The notes: generated by a model from the letters alone, not told the origin. 64,000 bases of DNA from Terracoccus sp. 273MFTsu3.1 (GCF_000383675.1 NZ_KB911829.1:16555-80554), one strand, 5' to 3'. Shown: positions 1-7,639, counted from the first letter of the stretch. Made by a program: numbers and translations.

Positions 1-191
1 GAGCCGCCGACCGGGACGTCCGGGTCGAGCTCGAAGGAACGCAGGCGCACGGTGACGTCGTGCGGCCGCTCGAAGGCGGCGATGGCAGCCTCGACACGAC
101 GCTTGGCGACCCACGAGTACGGGCAGACCAGGTCGCTCCAGAGCTCGAGCTCGATGACGGTCGTGGACTCGGCAGCAGGCTGGTCGGTCAT
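1..191 (-). CDS. DsbA-family (FrnE-like) thioredoxin-fold oxidoreductase, N-terminal part
   Basis: The first 63 codons of a gene that runs off the left edge; the start ATG is at 191-189. Residues about 15-33 give a beta strand and active-site helix reading LWSDLVCPYSWVAKRR, followed by a stretch ending in a FELDP-like motif. This is the N-terminal signature of FrnE / 2-hydroxychromene-2-carboxylate isomerase type DsbA-like proteins, normally cytoplasmic thiol oxidoreductases with a CPWC active site. Here the second active-site cysteine is serine (CPYS), so the usual vicinal disulfide cannot form; a monothiol or isomerase role is possible. It lies downstream of the terminator of the NlpC/P60 gene, so it should have its own promoter in 192-230. 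The catalytic C-terminal half is not visible, so the function is only a family call. Confidence 0.75.
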   Translation of the reverse strand, partial: MTDQPAAESTTVIELELWSDLVCPYSWVAKRRVEAAIAAFERPHDVTVRLRSFELDPDVPVGG

Positions 192-230
192 CGACTCAGT
201 CAACCACGGAGGTCGACGGGGCCGGAAAAG

Positions 231-266
231 CACTGCGCCCCCACCGGATCCGGTGGGGGCGCAGTG
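231..266 (-). terminator. Perfect hairpin after the NlpC/P60 gene
   Basis: A perfect 36-bp palindrome (CACTGCGCCCCCACCGGATC and its complement), preceded by an A-rich stretch on the plus strand that becomes a U-rich tail in the minus-strand transcript. It lies 22 bp beyond the stop of the minus-strand NlpC/P60 gene and separates it from the DsbA-like gene. Confidence 0.85.
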
Positions 267-287
267 TGTGGCGTGAGAGGTGACGGC

Positions 288-1058
288 TCAGATGCGGCCG
301 TACATCGACGGCGTCGTCCAGATGGAGTGGTTGCCGATGACGGTGCCGGGGCGCTGGGCGTCGATCATGCGGCCCGGGCTGACGTAGATGCCCACGTGGT
401 AGATCGGCGAGCCGAAGAAGACGAGGTCGCCGGGACGCGGGTTGCTGACCGGGGTCGAGGCCGCGGCCTGCGCGGACGCGGTGCGCGGGATCGAGATGCC
501 GGCCTGGCGGTAGACGTAGGACGTGAAGCCCGAGCAGTCGAAGCCGGAGGGCGTCGTGCCGCCGTAGACGTAGGGAACGCCGAAGAACGACTGGGCGATG
601 CCGATGATGCCGGTGGCGCTCGGGTCGGGCGCGACGTTGAGGGCGGCGCGGCTCGCGGAGCGCGACGCGCGCTGCTGCGTGGCCTCACGATCGGCGGCGG
701 CCTTCTCGGCGGCCTTCTTCGCGGCGCGCTCGGACTTGACCTGCACGTCCTCGATGACGACGGGCTTGACCGAGGCCTGCTTGAGGGCGGGCTTGGCGAA
801 ACCGATCGCCGACAGGGCGTTGCCGGCCTTGAGCGTGCCGACGGCGGGGCCGACGGCCGCGGGACCGGCGACCGTGCTGGCGGAGCCGTCAGCGGCGTTC
901 GCGGTGCCGGCGAACGAGGCGACGAGACCACCCGAGGCCGCGACGATGGCGGCACCCTTCACGGCGGGCTGGGCCGACTCCTTGGCGATCGTCTTGAGCT
1001 CCGAGATCGCGTTGAAGCGACCGGGGGCGCGGTGGCGCCCGGGAACGTTCTGAGCCAC
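288..1058 (-). CDS. Secreted NlpC/P60 peptidoglycan endopeptidase
   Basis: A 256-residue exported cell-wall hydrolase. The start is taken as GTG 1058, not the upstream ATG at 1157, because AGAGG sits 7 nt before the GTG and the longer form would be encoded inside the riboswitch. Residues 1-30 are basic, 35-55 are hydrophobic ending GTANAA (signal peptide), and 100-135 are charged and helical (probable coiled-coil spacer). Residues 147-256 are the NlpC/P60 domain with VPYVYGG, the catalytic Cys175 in FDCSGF and His221 in YHVGIYV. The family cleaves the D-gamma-glutamyl-meso-diaminopimelate bond of stem peptides outside the membrane. The leader holds a c-di-AMP riboswitch, the usual off-switch for such hydrolases in Actinobacteria. 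A strong terminator follows. Confidence 0.92.
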   Translation of the reverse strand: MAQNVPGRHRAPGRFNAISELKTIAKESAQPAVKGAAIVAASGGLVASFAGTANAADGSASTVAGPAAVGPAVGTLKAGNALSAIGFAKPALKQASVKPVVIEDVQVKSERAAKKAAEKAAADREATQQRASRSASRAALNVAPDPSATGIIGIAQSFFGVPYVYGGTTPSGFDCSGFTSYVYRQAGISIPRTASAQAAASTPVSNPRPGDLVFFGSPIYHVGIYVSPGRMIDAQRPGTVIGNHSIWTTPSMYGRI

Positions 1059-1072
1059 GTTTGACCTCTCGA

Positions 1073-1260
1073 CGCCTACGAGGTGAGCTGTCGGGTTCGG
1101 GCTGGAGGTACTGCCCGGCCTTCGCTCGGACCGGTCTCGGTCCACGGAGGGCTTCACCCCGAGGGCGTCTCTCGACGCCCGGAGAAAGTGGTTCCCCCGC
1201 TCCTGCCATGCGGTTCGTACTGAGCCTCAGGTCGATGGCAGGACTCGGCGGTCCGACCCG
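1073..1260 (-). promoter_or_regulatory. ydaO/yuaA-type c-di-AMP riboswitch
   Basis: In the minus-strand leader of the NlpC/P60 gene, ending 14 bp before the GTG. The conserved blocks appear in order: CCGAGTCCTGCC, pairing with GGCAGGAGCGGGGGAACC; GGGGTGAAGCCC; and CCCGAACCCGACAGCT leading to CCTCGTAGGCG. These are the hallmark segments of the ydaO class as found before actinobacterial NlpC/P60 and rpf genes. In this class ligand binding lowers expression. Here the aptamer directly abuts the ribosome-binding site (AGAGG at 1065-1069), and I see no separate terminator hairpin between them, so control may act on translation or by an overlapping hairpin. The 1261-1403 stretch upstream holds no gene I can support and should contain the promoter. 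Confidence 0.92.
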
Positions 1261-1403
1261 GGGCACTCACTCGACGGGGAGAGCAAGTTCGCCCACCGTA
1301 CCCAAGTAGGGGTGCCTTGTCACCTTCGAGTTCCCGGAAGTCAAAGAATTTTCATTGACCTCCGAACCGGGCCGGACGAGGTGTGGCAAGGCATGCCAAA
1401 ACG

Positions 1404-1420
1404 ACCCCGCAGAACGGGGC
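1404..1420 (-). terminator. Hairpin after ideR
   Basis: Read on the minus strand, CCCCGTTCTGCGGGG is followed by TCGTTTT, an intrinsic-terminator shape about 25 bp after the ideR stop codon. Confidence 0.65.
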
Positions 1421-1443
1421 AAACCCTGCCGGATACGGCGTGT

Positions 1444-2145
1444 TCAGGCCGCCTGGCAGAAGACGTGGACGGCCACGTCGTCGGGCAGGGAGACGCCGGT
1501 CGACGGCTCGCTGCCCTCACGGACGGCCAGGACCCGGCCGCCGTCACGGACGACCTCGACCCGGGCGCCGGGCACGACGCCGGCACTCGTCAGCAGCGCG
1601 AGCGCCTCCGGGTCGACCTGGACGGGCTCACCGATGCGACGGATCGTCACGACCGTCGGCGCGGCCCCCACGGCGGCGGTCAGGGTGCTGAGGCCGGTGA
1701 GGAAGTCCTCGTCCTGGCGCACCCCGAGCTCCTCGAGACCGGGAATGGGGTTGCCGTAGGGCGACTCGAGCCCCTCGCCGATGAGGCCGAGGATCTTGCG
1801 CTCGACCTTCTCGGACATGACGTGCTCCCACCGGCAGGCCTCGTCGTGGGCGTACTCCCACTCGAGGCCGATGACGTCGACGAGCAGCCGCTCGGCGAGG
1901 CGGTGCTTGCGCATGACGCGGGTCGCGAGCAGCCGGCCGTGGTCGGACAGCTCGAGGTGCCGGTCGCCCGAGACGGCGACGAGACCGTCGCGCTCCATCC
2001 GGGCGACGGTCTGCGACACGGTGGGACCCGAGTGGCCGAGACGCTCGGCGATGCGCGCGCGGAGGGGCACGATGCCCTCCTCCTCGAGCTCGAAGATCGT
2101 GCGCAGGTACATCTCGGTGGTGTCGATCAGGTCCGTCACGGTCAT
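1444..2145 (-). CDS. ideR: Iron-dependent repressor, DtxR/IdeR family
   Basis: 233 residues, the usual length of DtxR/IdeR. The N-terminal winged helix (1-75) contains SGPTVSQTVARMERDG, near-identical to the DNA-recognition region of DtxR. The metal ligands are all present: site 1 His81, Glu85, His100, and site 2 Met12, Cys104, Glu107, His108, in MRKHRLAERL and HDEACRWEHVMS. Residues 110-150 complete the dimerisation domain (NPIPGLEELG) and about 155-230 form the SH3-like C-terminal domain. Iron-loaded IdeR represses iron uptake and can activate iron storage genes; a ferritin gene (13929-14459) and an iron-box-like site (27132-27150) occur in the window. It follows the MFS gene with a 21-bp gap, so the two are probably co-transcribed. 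Confidence 0.95.
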   Translation of the reverse strand: MTVTDLIDTTEMYLRTIFELEEEGIVPLRARIAERLGHSGPTVSQTVARMERDGLVAVSGDRHLELSDHGRLLATRVMRKHRLAERLLVDVIGLEWEYAHDEACRWEHVMSEKVERKILGLIGEGLESPYGNPIPGLEELGVRQDEDFLTGLSTLTAAVGAAPTVVTIRRIGEPVQVDPEALALLTSAGVVPGARVEVVRDGGRVLAVREGSEPSTGVSLPDDVAVHVFCQAA

Positions 2146-2168
2146 ACCTTCTCAGAATCGGAGAGCGG

Positions 2169-3422
2169 TCAGGGACCGCCCGTCAGTGGCCCCGGCGTCG
2201 GGCCGGTCCTCGCGCGTCGGGTCGGGTCGTGCCGTGGCACCCAGACGCGCAGCCAGCCCGCCCCGACCACGGCCCCCACGCCGAGCACGACGGCGGAGGC
2301 GCCGAGCGACATGATGGCGCTCAGCCCTGACAACGCCAGCGGGCCCGCCGCCCTTCCCACGTCCGCACAGAGGCGCCACCCGCCGAGGAACTGCGCGCGT
2401 CCGTCCGCGGGCGAGGCGTCGGCACCCAGGGTCATGATGAGCCCCGCCCCGAGGCCGTTGCCGAGACCGAGCACGGTCGCCGCGGCCGTGACGGCGGCGA
2501 GGCTGGTGGCGAGCGGGAGCAGCATCATGCCGAGGCCGAGCACGAGCATGCTGGGCACGGCGGCCGCGACCCGGCCGTAGCGGTCCATGAGCCAGCCCGA
2601 GGGGTAGAAGAGCGCCATGTCGAGCGCCCCGGCCACACCGAAGACGAGCGACGTCTGCGCCGGTGTGAATCCGACCGACTCGGCCCACAGCGGCACGAGG
2701 GCCTCGCGGATGGCGCGCGCCCCGGCCACGCACATCGCCCCGGTGCCAAGCGTCAGCAGGACGTGACGGTGCTGCAGGAGCACGGACGCCACGCTGCGCG
2801 GCGGTCCGCCGCCCGCGACCCGGTGCGCCGAGCCGGTGATGTCCGGCGCGAGGAGGACGAGGACGAACGCGGCGAGGCTCGCGACGCCGCCGACGGCATA
2901 CGCCGCCTCGGTGCCCCACCTGACGATGACGAGCGACCCGATGAACGGGCCGACGAAGTAGCCGATGCGGTGCACGCCACCCAACGTCGACAGGGCCCGC
3001 GCCCGCATCGCCACCGGTACGGCCTCGGTGAGGTAGGCCTGCCGGGCCAGGCCGAAGAGCGAGCCGGCGAGCCCGATGACGAGCACGCCGACGAACAACA
3101 TGACGAGGCCGCCGGCCAGGGCCGCGACGAGCATGCCCACCGCCTCGATCACGGCCGCGACGAGCAGCGCACGGCGCTCACCGATGCGGGCCGCGAGAGC
3201 CCCGGACGGCAGGTCCCCGAGCAGCTGGCCGACGCCCAGCATCGCGACGAGCAGCGCCGCGACGCCGACCGAGGCGCCGAGCTCGCGCGCCGACACGGCG
3301 ATGATCGGGGACACCGCGCCCGCGCCCGTCGAGCCCAGGAGGGTGGGCCCGTAGGCAGACAGCGCGATGGCACGCAGGCTGCCGCTGCGTCCGTCCGCGC
3401 CGTCCCCCCGAATCTCGGTCAC
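2169..3422 (-). CDS. MFS transporter upstream of ideR
   Basis: 417 residues with twelve predicted hydrophobic segments and MFS-style charged loops: ARIGERR after TM2 and MDRYGR in the equivalent loop of the second half. The tail is short and Arg/Pro-rich. The substrate cannot be told from sequence; the tight spacing to ideR suggests, as inference only, a link with metal or siderophore export. One copy of the GTATGCCG octamer lies inside the gene (2894-2901), where Tyr-Ala is encoded TAT-GCC. Confidence 0.85.
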   Translation of the reverse strand: MTEIRGDGADGRSGSLRAIALSAYGPTLLGSTGAGAVSPIIAVSARELGASVGVAALLVAMLGVGQLLGDLPSGALAARIGERRALLVAAVIEAVGMLVAALAGGLVMLFVGVLVIGLAGSLFGLARQAYLTEAVPVAMRARALSTLGGVHRIGYFVGPFIGSLVIVRWGTEAAYAVGGVASLAAFVLVLLAPDITGSAHRVAGGGPPRSVASVLLQHRHVLLTLGTGAMCVAGARAIREALVPLWAESVGFTPAQTSLVFGVAGALDMALFYPSGWLMDRYGRVAAAVPSMLVLGLGMMLLPLATSLAAVTAAATVLGLGNGLGAGLIMTLGADASPADGRAQFLGGWRLCADVGRAAGPLALSGLSAIMSLGASAVVLGVGAVVGAGWLRVWVPRHDPTRRARTGPTPGPLTGGP

Positions 3423-3500
3423 GCCACAGGACCCTAACGATCGGGTTACTCGGGTGGCCGGGCCGACCAGCCGACGAAAGCATTGGCCCGTGGCCAGGAG

Positions 3501-3839
3501 TCAGAGGACGAGCAGACCGAGGGCGGTGGAGGCGGCGTTGGCGGCGACGACCGTCAGCGCCACCGTCACCGCGTCCTCGCGCGACCTCACCCGCCACCCC
3601 GCGACGAGCAGCGCCGTCTCCACGGCGGCGACGGCGACCTCCGCCCCCACGAGCTGCCACGGTGACCCGAAGCCCGTCGACACGGCATACAGCACGGGGT
3701 GGGTCACGACGTTGACGCCGACCGCGCCGACTAGCGCGCGGCCCCACCCGGTCCACCCCGCTGCGCGCGCGAACGCCACGAGCACGGGCACCTCGACGGC
3801 GAGGGTCAGCGCGAGCGCCCACAGCGCAGCGGGGCTCAC
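3501..3839 (-). CDS. Small four-helix membrane protein, unknown
   Basis: 112 residues from GTG 3839 (start SPAALWALALTLAVEVPVL). Four hydrophobic segments at roughly 5-25, 30-50, 58-80 and 90-110, joined by short polar loops; no enzymatic motif. The frame stays open upstream, but that part overlaps the divergent gene and is Asp/Glu/Arg-rich nonsense typical of antisense, so the short form is preferred. It is divergent from the membrane protein at 3873. I do not recognise the family; an integral membrane accessory protein is the most that can be said. Confidence 0.6.
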   Translation of the reverse strand: MSPAALWALALTLAVEVPVLVAFARAAGWTGWGRALVGAVGVNVVTHPVLYAVSTGFGSPWQLVGAEVAVAAVETALLVAGWRVRSREDAVTVALTVVAANAASTALGLLVL

Positions 3840-3872
3840 CTCGTGACCGCGCAGCCCCGACCGAGAGACTCC

Positions 3873-5018
3873 GTGACCGACGCGCCTGACCCGGCCGTCG
3901 CCGTCCATCGGTCGAGCACCATCACGCTCCTCGTGCTCGCGGCGGTCTGCCTCTCGCTCGCGATCGCGCTCGGGGCACCGATCGCGACCGCCGTCATCGG
4001 TCTCATCCTCTTCGGCATCCTGCACAACCTCCTCGAGATCCGCTACGTCGCGGGGCGCTTCTCCGGCCTCCTCGGGCGCCCCTTCCTCGAGCTGCTCGCC
4101 GCCCTCGTCACGGGCATCGTCGTCTGTCGGCTCCTCGCCGGGGTGGTCGGGCGGCCCGCGCAGCTGGCCGAGATCGTGCTCGGCTACGTCATCCTCGCGG
4201 CTGCCGCCCGCCACGGGCTCGACGGCCGGCGTCGGGTCGCCGCGTGGGTGCTCATCGGTGCCGCGGCCGCCGTCTCGCTGACCTTCCCGACGTACCACTT
4301 CGTCGTGCTGACCCACCTGCACAACGTCGTGCCGCTCTTCTTCCTCTGGGAGTGGTCGCGCCGGATCACGTCGCGTCGCGGGAGGCAGGCGTTCCGGGCC
4401 GTGCAGCTGCTGTGGGTCGTCGCCATCCCGGCGGTGGTCCTGCTCGGGTTCCTCGACGGGTCCCTCAGCGCCGACCCCGGCATCGTGCGCAGCGTCGTCG
4501 GCGACGGCCAGACCGTCCTCGCGGCGAGCGCCCCGCCGAGCGCCACGGCGACCGTGCTCGGGATGCGCTTCCTCACCGTCTTCGCGTTCATGCAGACGAT
4601 GCACTACGTCGTGTGGGTGGCCCTGCTCCCCCGCGTCGCACCGGATGCCTCGGCCGCCTTCGAGGCACGCGTGCCGTGGATGACCGGTCCGCGGCTGTGG
4701 GCCATGGGCTTCCTCGCCGCCTCACTCTTCGCCGTCCTCTTCGGTCTCGACTTCGCCCAGGGCAAGACGTTGTATGCCGCCCTGGCGAGCTATCACGCCT
4801 ACCTCGAGCTGCCCGTGCTGCTCGCCCTGCTCGTGGGCGCCCGGAGCCTCTCCACAGCCACCCGCGCGTCCGACCGTGACGGCTCGGGGACCGGGTCGAC
4901 CCCGTCGACCCCCGCATCTCCCACGCCACTCCCTCCTGCCGGCGGTGGGTCACGCGGTGCCGAGCTGAGACCCGAGGCCACCGCGGCGGTCGCCCCGGAC
5001 ACCGAGGTGGCGTCATGA
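3873..5018 (+). CDS. Polytopic membrane protein, unknown function
   Basis: 381 residues from GTG 3873 (GAGAG 8 nt upstream; an alternative GTG is at 3843). About nine hydrophobic segments span residues 15-330, with conserved-looking polar positions inside membranes: HNLLEIRYVAGRF near 50 and MQTMHYVVWVALLP near 245. Helix-embedded His and aromatic residues are what one expects in haem- or metal-binding membrane proteins, but I cannot assign a family. The last 50 residues are Ser/Thr/Pro/Gly-rich and probably disordered. The stop overlaps the start of the next gene (ATGA at 5015-5018), so the two are translationally coupled. Confidence 0.75.
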   Translation: MTDAPDPAVAVHRSSTITLLVLAAVCLSLAIALGAPIATAVIGLILFGILHNLLEIRYVAGRFSGLLGRPFLELLAALVTGIVVCRLLAGVVGRPAQLAEIVLGYVILAAAARHGLDGRRRVAAWVLIGAAAAVSLTFPTYHFVVLTHLHNVVPLFFLWEWSRRITSRRGRQAFRAVQLLWVVAIPAVVLLGFLDGSLSADPGIVRSVVGDGQTVLAASAPPSATATVLGMRFLTVFAFMQTMHYVVWVALLPRVAPDASAAFEARVPWMTGPRLWAMGFLAASLFAVLFGLDFAQGKTLYAALASYHAYLELPVLLALLVGARSLSTATRASDRDGSGTGSTPSTPASPTPLPPAGGGSRGAELRPEATAAVAPDTEVAS

Positions 5019-5353
5019 CGCTGCCTGGGCCGACCGGGCTGGTCGCGGCCCTGCCGACCGACGCCACGGCACCGCCGGACGCGGCCTGGGGCCCGATGGT
5101 CGTCGTGGCGCTCGTCGTCGTCGCTGTGGTGGCCGCGGTCGTCGCCTTCGGCCGGATCACCCGGCGCCGACGGGCCGACGACGAGTCGGCTCCCCGCGGC
5201 ACCGGCCCCGCGACCGGCACGACGGGCGGCAGTGCGGGCGGAACGGGCAGCACGACGACCGACGACCCGCTGCCGACCGACCCGCAGCAGCACCGGCCAC
5301 AGCAGCCCGGTGGTCCGGACGGCCCCGACGGGCCCGACGAGCAACCCTCGTAA
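5015..5353 (+). CDS. Small single-pass membrane protein with disordered tail
   Basis: 112 residues, starting inside the stop codon of the preceding gene. One strong membrane segment (about 27-46, rich in Val and Ala) is followed by a stop-transfer TRRRRADDE and a 60-residue Gly/Pro/Thr/Asp-rich tail with GPDGPDGPDE near the end. No recognised domain. The coupling suggests it works with the upstream polytopic protein. Confidence 0.6.
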   Translation: MTLPGPTGLVAALPTDATAPPDAAWGPMVVVALVVVAVVAAVVAFGRITRRRRADDESAPRGTGPATGTTGGSAGGTGSTTTDDPLPTDPQQHRPQQPGGPDGPDGPDEQPS

Positions 5354-5407
5354 AAGGTCTTGCCGCCGCTCAGGCCCCGACGTACGGTCGTGACATCGAA
5401 ACCGAAG

Positions 5408-5418
5408 GGAGGTGATCC
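5408..5418 (+). promoter_or_regulatory. Maximal-length Shine-Dalgarno
   Basis: GGAGGTGATCC is an 11-nt perfect complement of the 3' tail of bacterial 16S rRNA (GGATCACCTCC). Ordinary ribosome-binding sites in this window show 4-6 nt. It lies 5 nt before GTG 5424. Confidence 0.75.
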
Positions 5419-5423
5419 GAGAA

Positions 5424-5462
5424 GTGATTTCTTCCGGAGCGTGTGAGGTGGCCACGCGATAG
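5424..5462 (+). CDS. Candidate 12-residue micropeptide or leader ORF
   Basis: GTG 5424 to TAG 5460-5462 would encode MISSGACEVATR. Support comes from context: an 11-nt perfect anti-16S Shine-Dalgarno at ideal spacing in front and an intrinsic terminator 30 bp behind, so a transcript of about 100-130 nt would carry little else. No larger gene follows in sense, so it is not obviously an attenuator leader. Either the peptide or the RNA, for example as a 30S-binding decoy, could be the product. I do not recognise it. Confidence 0.45.
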   Translation: MISSGACEVATR

Positions 5463-5492
5463 CCGCGTCCCCATCCACACCCATGGATGAAG

Positions 5493-5522
5493 CAGGGCAG
5501 TCCGACTCGTCGGGCTGCCCTG
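5493..5522 (+). terminator. Hairpin after the micropeptide ORF
   Basis: CAGGGCAG-T-CCGAC-TC-GTCGG-G-CTGCCCTG, an almost fully paired stem, followed by TTCC. It closes the short transcription unit that starts near 5390. Confidence 0.75.
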
Positions 5523-5558
5523 TTCCATGTCCGTCCTCCCCACCCCGATCCTTCGTTA

Positions 5559-5620
5559 AACGCGGCGTTCGGTGCCGAACGCAGTGTTCCAACGGCGCGT
5601 TCGCGACCGAACGCCGCGTT
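5559..5620. repeat. Clustered inverted repeats of GCGTTCGG
   Basis: A perfect 15-bp inverted repeat, AACGCGGCGTTCGGT (5559-5573) and its complement (5606-5620), flanks a 32-bp loop. A nested 8-bp hairpin, GCGTTCGG-TG-CCGAACGC, occupies 5565-5582. It lies between the terminator at 5493-5522 and the 3' end of pdxH, and could be the pdxH terminator or a binding site. Confidence 0.6.
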
Positions 5621-5647
5621 CGGGGTGTCAGGGCGGCTGCAGAGGGG

Positions 5648-6364
5648 TCAGGGCTGGAGGCGCAGCCGGGTCCACGAGTCGGCGTCGGCGAGGTCGCCGT
5701 CGCCCGTGCGGCGGAAGACGATCCGGTCGTGGAGGCGGTTGCGCCGCCCGGCCCAGAACTCGACCTCGTCGCAGACGATCCGCCACCCACCCCAGAAGTC
5801 CGGCACCGGCACGTCGTGGTCCCTGCCGGTGTCGGGGAAGCGCTCGAGCACCTCCTGCCACTTGTGCTCGAGCTCGGCCCGATCCGCGGCCGGGCGCGAC
5901 TGGTCCGATGCCCAGGCCGAGAGCCGCGAGCCGTAGGGCCGGGAGTCGAAGTAGGCCTCGACCTCGTCCCGGTCGACGAGCTCGGCCGTGCCCCGGAAGC
6001 GGATCGCGCGGTAGATGGCGGGCCACGTCAGGGCCGCCGCGACCCGAGGGTTGGCCCGCAGGTGCTCGCTCTTGGCCGAGCCGAGGTTGGTCACGAAGCC
6101 CGGACCGCGCTCGTCGAAGAAGCGCATGAGCACGGTGCGCACGTCGGGCGTGCCCGTCGCGTCGACGGTGGCCACCGAGATGGCGGTCGGCTCGGGCACG
6201 TCGTCGCGGTCCTCGGCCGCGGTGAGCGCGGCATCGACCCAGGCCTTGGCCTGCAGGTAGGGCGACGCGGCCACGTCGGACTCGACGAGGCCGTCGCCGG
6301 AGTAGTCGACGCGGCGTACGGCAGCGAGGCCCTCCCGGGCCGGCTCGCGAGATGAGCTGTCCAT
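5648..6364 (-). CDS. pdxH: Pyridoxamine/pyridoxine 5'-phosphate oxidase
   Basis: 238 residues (family 200-230). FMN-dependent oxidation of pyridoxine or pyridoxamine 5'-phosphate to pyridoxal 5'-phosphate. Visible family landmarks: ATVDATGTPDVRTVLMRFFD (FMN-binding strand, about 65-84), the segment around SAKSEHLRANPRVA, FRGTAELV, SRPYGSRLSAWASDQS, and the C-terminal WGGWRI-FWAGRRNRLHDR signature that closes the active site, ending RLRLQP as in typical PdxH. Start ATG 6364. It stands alone on the minus strand. PLP made here serves serC and the PLP-type racemase-fold protein in the same window. Confidence 0.95.
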   Translation of the reverse strand: MDSSSREPAREGLAAVRRVDYSGDGLVESDVAASPYLQAKAWVDAALTAAEDRDDVPEPTAISVATVDATGTPDVRTVLMRFFDERGPGFVTNLGSAKSEHLRANPRVAAALTWPAIYRAIRFRGTAELVDRDEVEAYFDSRPYGSRLSAWASDQSRPAADRAELEHKWQEVLERFPDTGRDHDVPVPDFWGGWRIVCDEVEFWAGRRNRLHDRIVFRRTGDGDLADADSWTRLRLQP

Positions 6365-6475
6365 GACCCCACACTAGGGTTGACCCGAGAAGGTCCGCGC
6401 GGACGTCAGGCCACGGCGCGCGCGGTCCCGGCGACAGCCCCGGCCCGTCCGGGGCGCTGTGAGGAGTCACCAACG

Positions 6476-6880
6476 ATGGCAGGCAAGGGCAAGCTCGTCA
6501 CCCAGACCGTCAAGCTCGGCATCAAGTACGGCCCCCAGATCTGGGTGGCCACCCAGGCGCTGCGCGAGCCGGCCAAGGAGGCCGCCAACAAGGCGATCTC
6601 GAGCGAGCGCGCCCGTCGTCAGGCGATGGCGCACGCGAAGTCGCTCGCCGACGGCAGCATCCTCAAGGTCTACAAGGGCGACGTGGCCCACTGGGTCGTC
6701 TTCAGCGGCGACGAGGCGGTCGGCGTCCATCCCGAGACCGACATGCTGCTCTCGACCCTCGTCGAACGGGCCGACCTGACGAAGCGCATCCGGCCCGACG
6801 ACAAGGTCAAGGCCACCGACCGCGCCAAGGACGCCGCCACCGCGGCGCTGCGTCGGGCCAAGCCCAACCAGATCAACTGA
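6476..6880 (+). CDS. Conserved small soluble protein, unknown
   Basis: 134 residues from ATG 6476, with GAGGAG at 6461-6466 as ribosome-binding site. It begins MAGKGKLVTQTVKLGIKYGP and has a central Ala/Lys/Arg helix (residues 25-55), then a short beta-type segment reading YKGDVAHWVVFSGDEAVGVH, then a basic helix-rich tail. No signal peptide or membrane segment. I do not recognise a family; the GC3 pattern and strong ribosome-binding site support a real gene. Confidence 0.7.
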   Translation: MAGKGKLVTQTVKLGIKYGPQIWVATQALREPAKEAANKAISSERARRQAMAHAKSLADGSILKVYKGDVAHWVVFSGDEAVGVHPETDMLLSTLVERADLTKRIRPDDKVKATDRAKDAATAALRRAKPNQIN

Positions 6881-6919
6881 CACCCGCGCCGGGCTCAGGG
6901 GGCTGACGCCGACCTGCGC

Positions 6920-7546
6920 TCAGTCGGCGACGACGATCCCGAGCTCGGCCGCGAACGCGTCGGCGAGGTCGATGACCTGCGGGCGGCTCATGGTCGCGCC
7001 CTTGAGCCCGGCGAGACCCACCGGTGAACGGAGCGTGGCCCCCGAGAGGTCGAGGGCGGCATACCTCCCGCGACCGAAGGTCGGCGACACGAGCGTGCAC
7101 CCCTCGAAGGTCAGGCCGTCGACGGTCGCCTCCTGGAGGTCGAGCTCGACGACGACGCAGTCGACGAAGGCGACGTCCTTGAGCCGGGCGCCGCGCAGGT
7201 TGAGGAAGTCGACCTTGCCGCCGCGCACCGTGACGTCGCGCCACGTCGAGCCCCAGGCGGAGACCGCGGCCAGCCGGCACCCCTCGATCGTCGTCTCGAC
7301 GAGGCTCGCCTCGGCCAGCGTCACGCCGACGCCGCCCACCCGCTCCCACTCGCACTCCGACCATCGCGAGCCCTCGAGGTGCGCCTCGTCGAGCGTGCCG
7401 CCGAGCACCGAGCACTCGAGGAACGAGTGGCCCTCGGCGTGGGCCCTGGTGAAGTCGGTGCCCTCGAACCGGACGGCGTCGTGATGTTGGTCTCGGGTGG
7501 CGAACACGGCGTCACGAAACACGGTCTGGTCGGCGGCTGACGGCAT
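6920..7546 (-). CDS. Pentapeptide-repeat protein
   Basis: 208 residues. From about residue 20 to 185 it follows the five-residue pattern with Leu/Phe every fifth position (for example GTDFTRAHAEGHSF, GARLKDVAFVDC), the right-handed quadrilateral beta-helix of pentapeptide-repeat proteins. Some members protect DNA gyrase from quinolones (Qnr, MfpA); most are uncharacterised, and nothing here proves a gyrase role. The C-terminus is a short helical cap. The start ATG at 7546-7544 lies inside a CGGCATAC octamer (7541-7548). It is divergent from the citrate synthase gene. Confidence 0.85.
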   Translation of the reverse strand: MPSAADQTVFRDAVFATRDQHHDAVRFEGTDFTRAHAEGHSFLECSVLGGTLDEAHLEGSRWSECEWERVGGVGVTLAEASLVETTIEGCRLAAVSAWGSTWRDVTVRGGKVDFLNLRGARLKDVAFVDCVVVELDLQEATVDGLTFEGCTLVSPTFGRGRYAALDLSGATLRSPVGLAGLKGATMSRPQVIDLADAFAAELGIVVAD

Positions 7547-7639
7547 ACGGTGAGTCTGTCAGCCGGGACCGACGCACGGTCCGCATCCCGGCTGCGGCCT
7601 CCACACCGCGGTGGTACCGCCTGCACAGCAAGGACGCAC

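Noticed and set aside
1059..1157. N-terminal extension of the NlpC/P60 protein to ATG 1157
   Set aside because: It would translate the riboswitch core; the GTG at 1058 has its own ribosome-binding site.
5577..5589. LexA (SOS) box GAAC-N-GTTC
   Set aside because: The spacer is 5 nt instead of 4, and it belongs to a larger inverted-repeat cluster with many GTTCGG copies.
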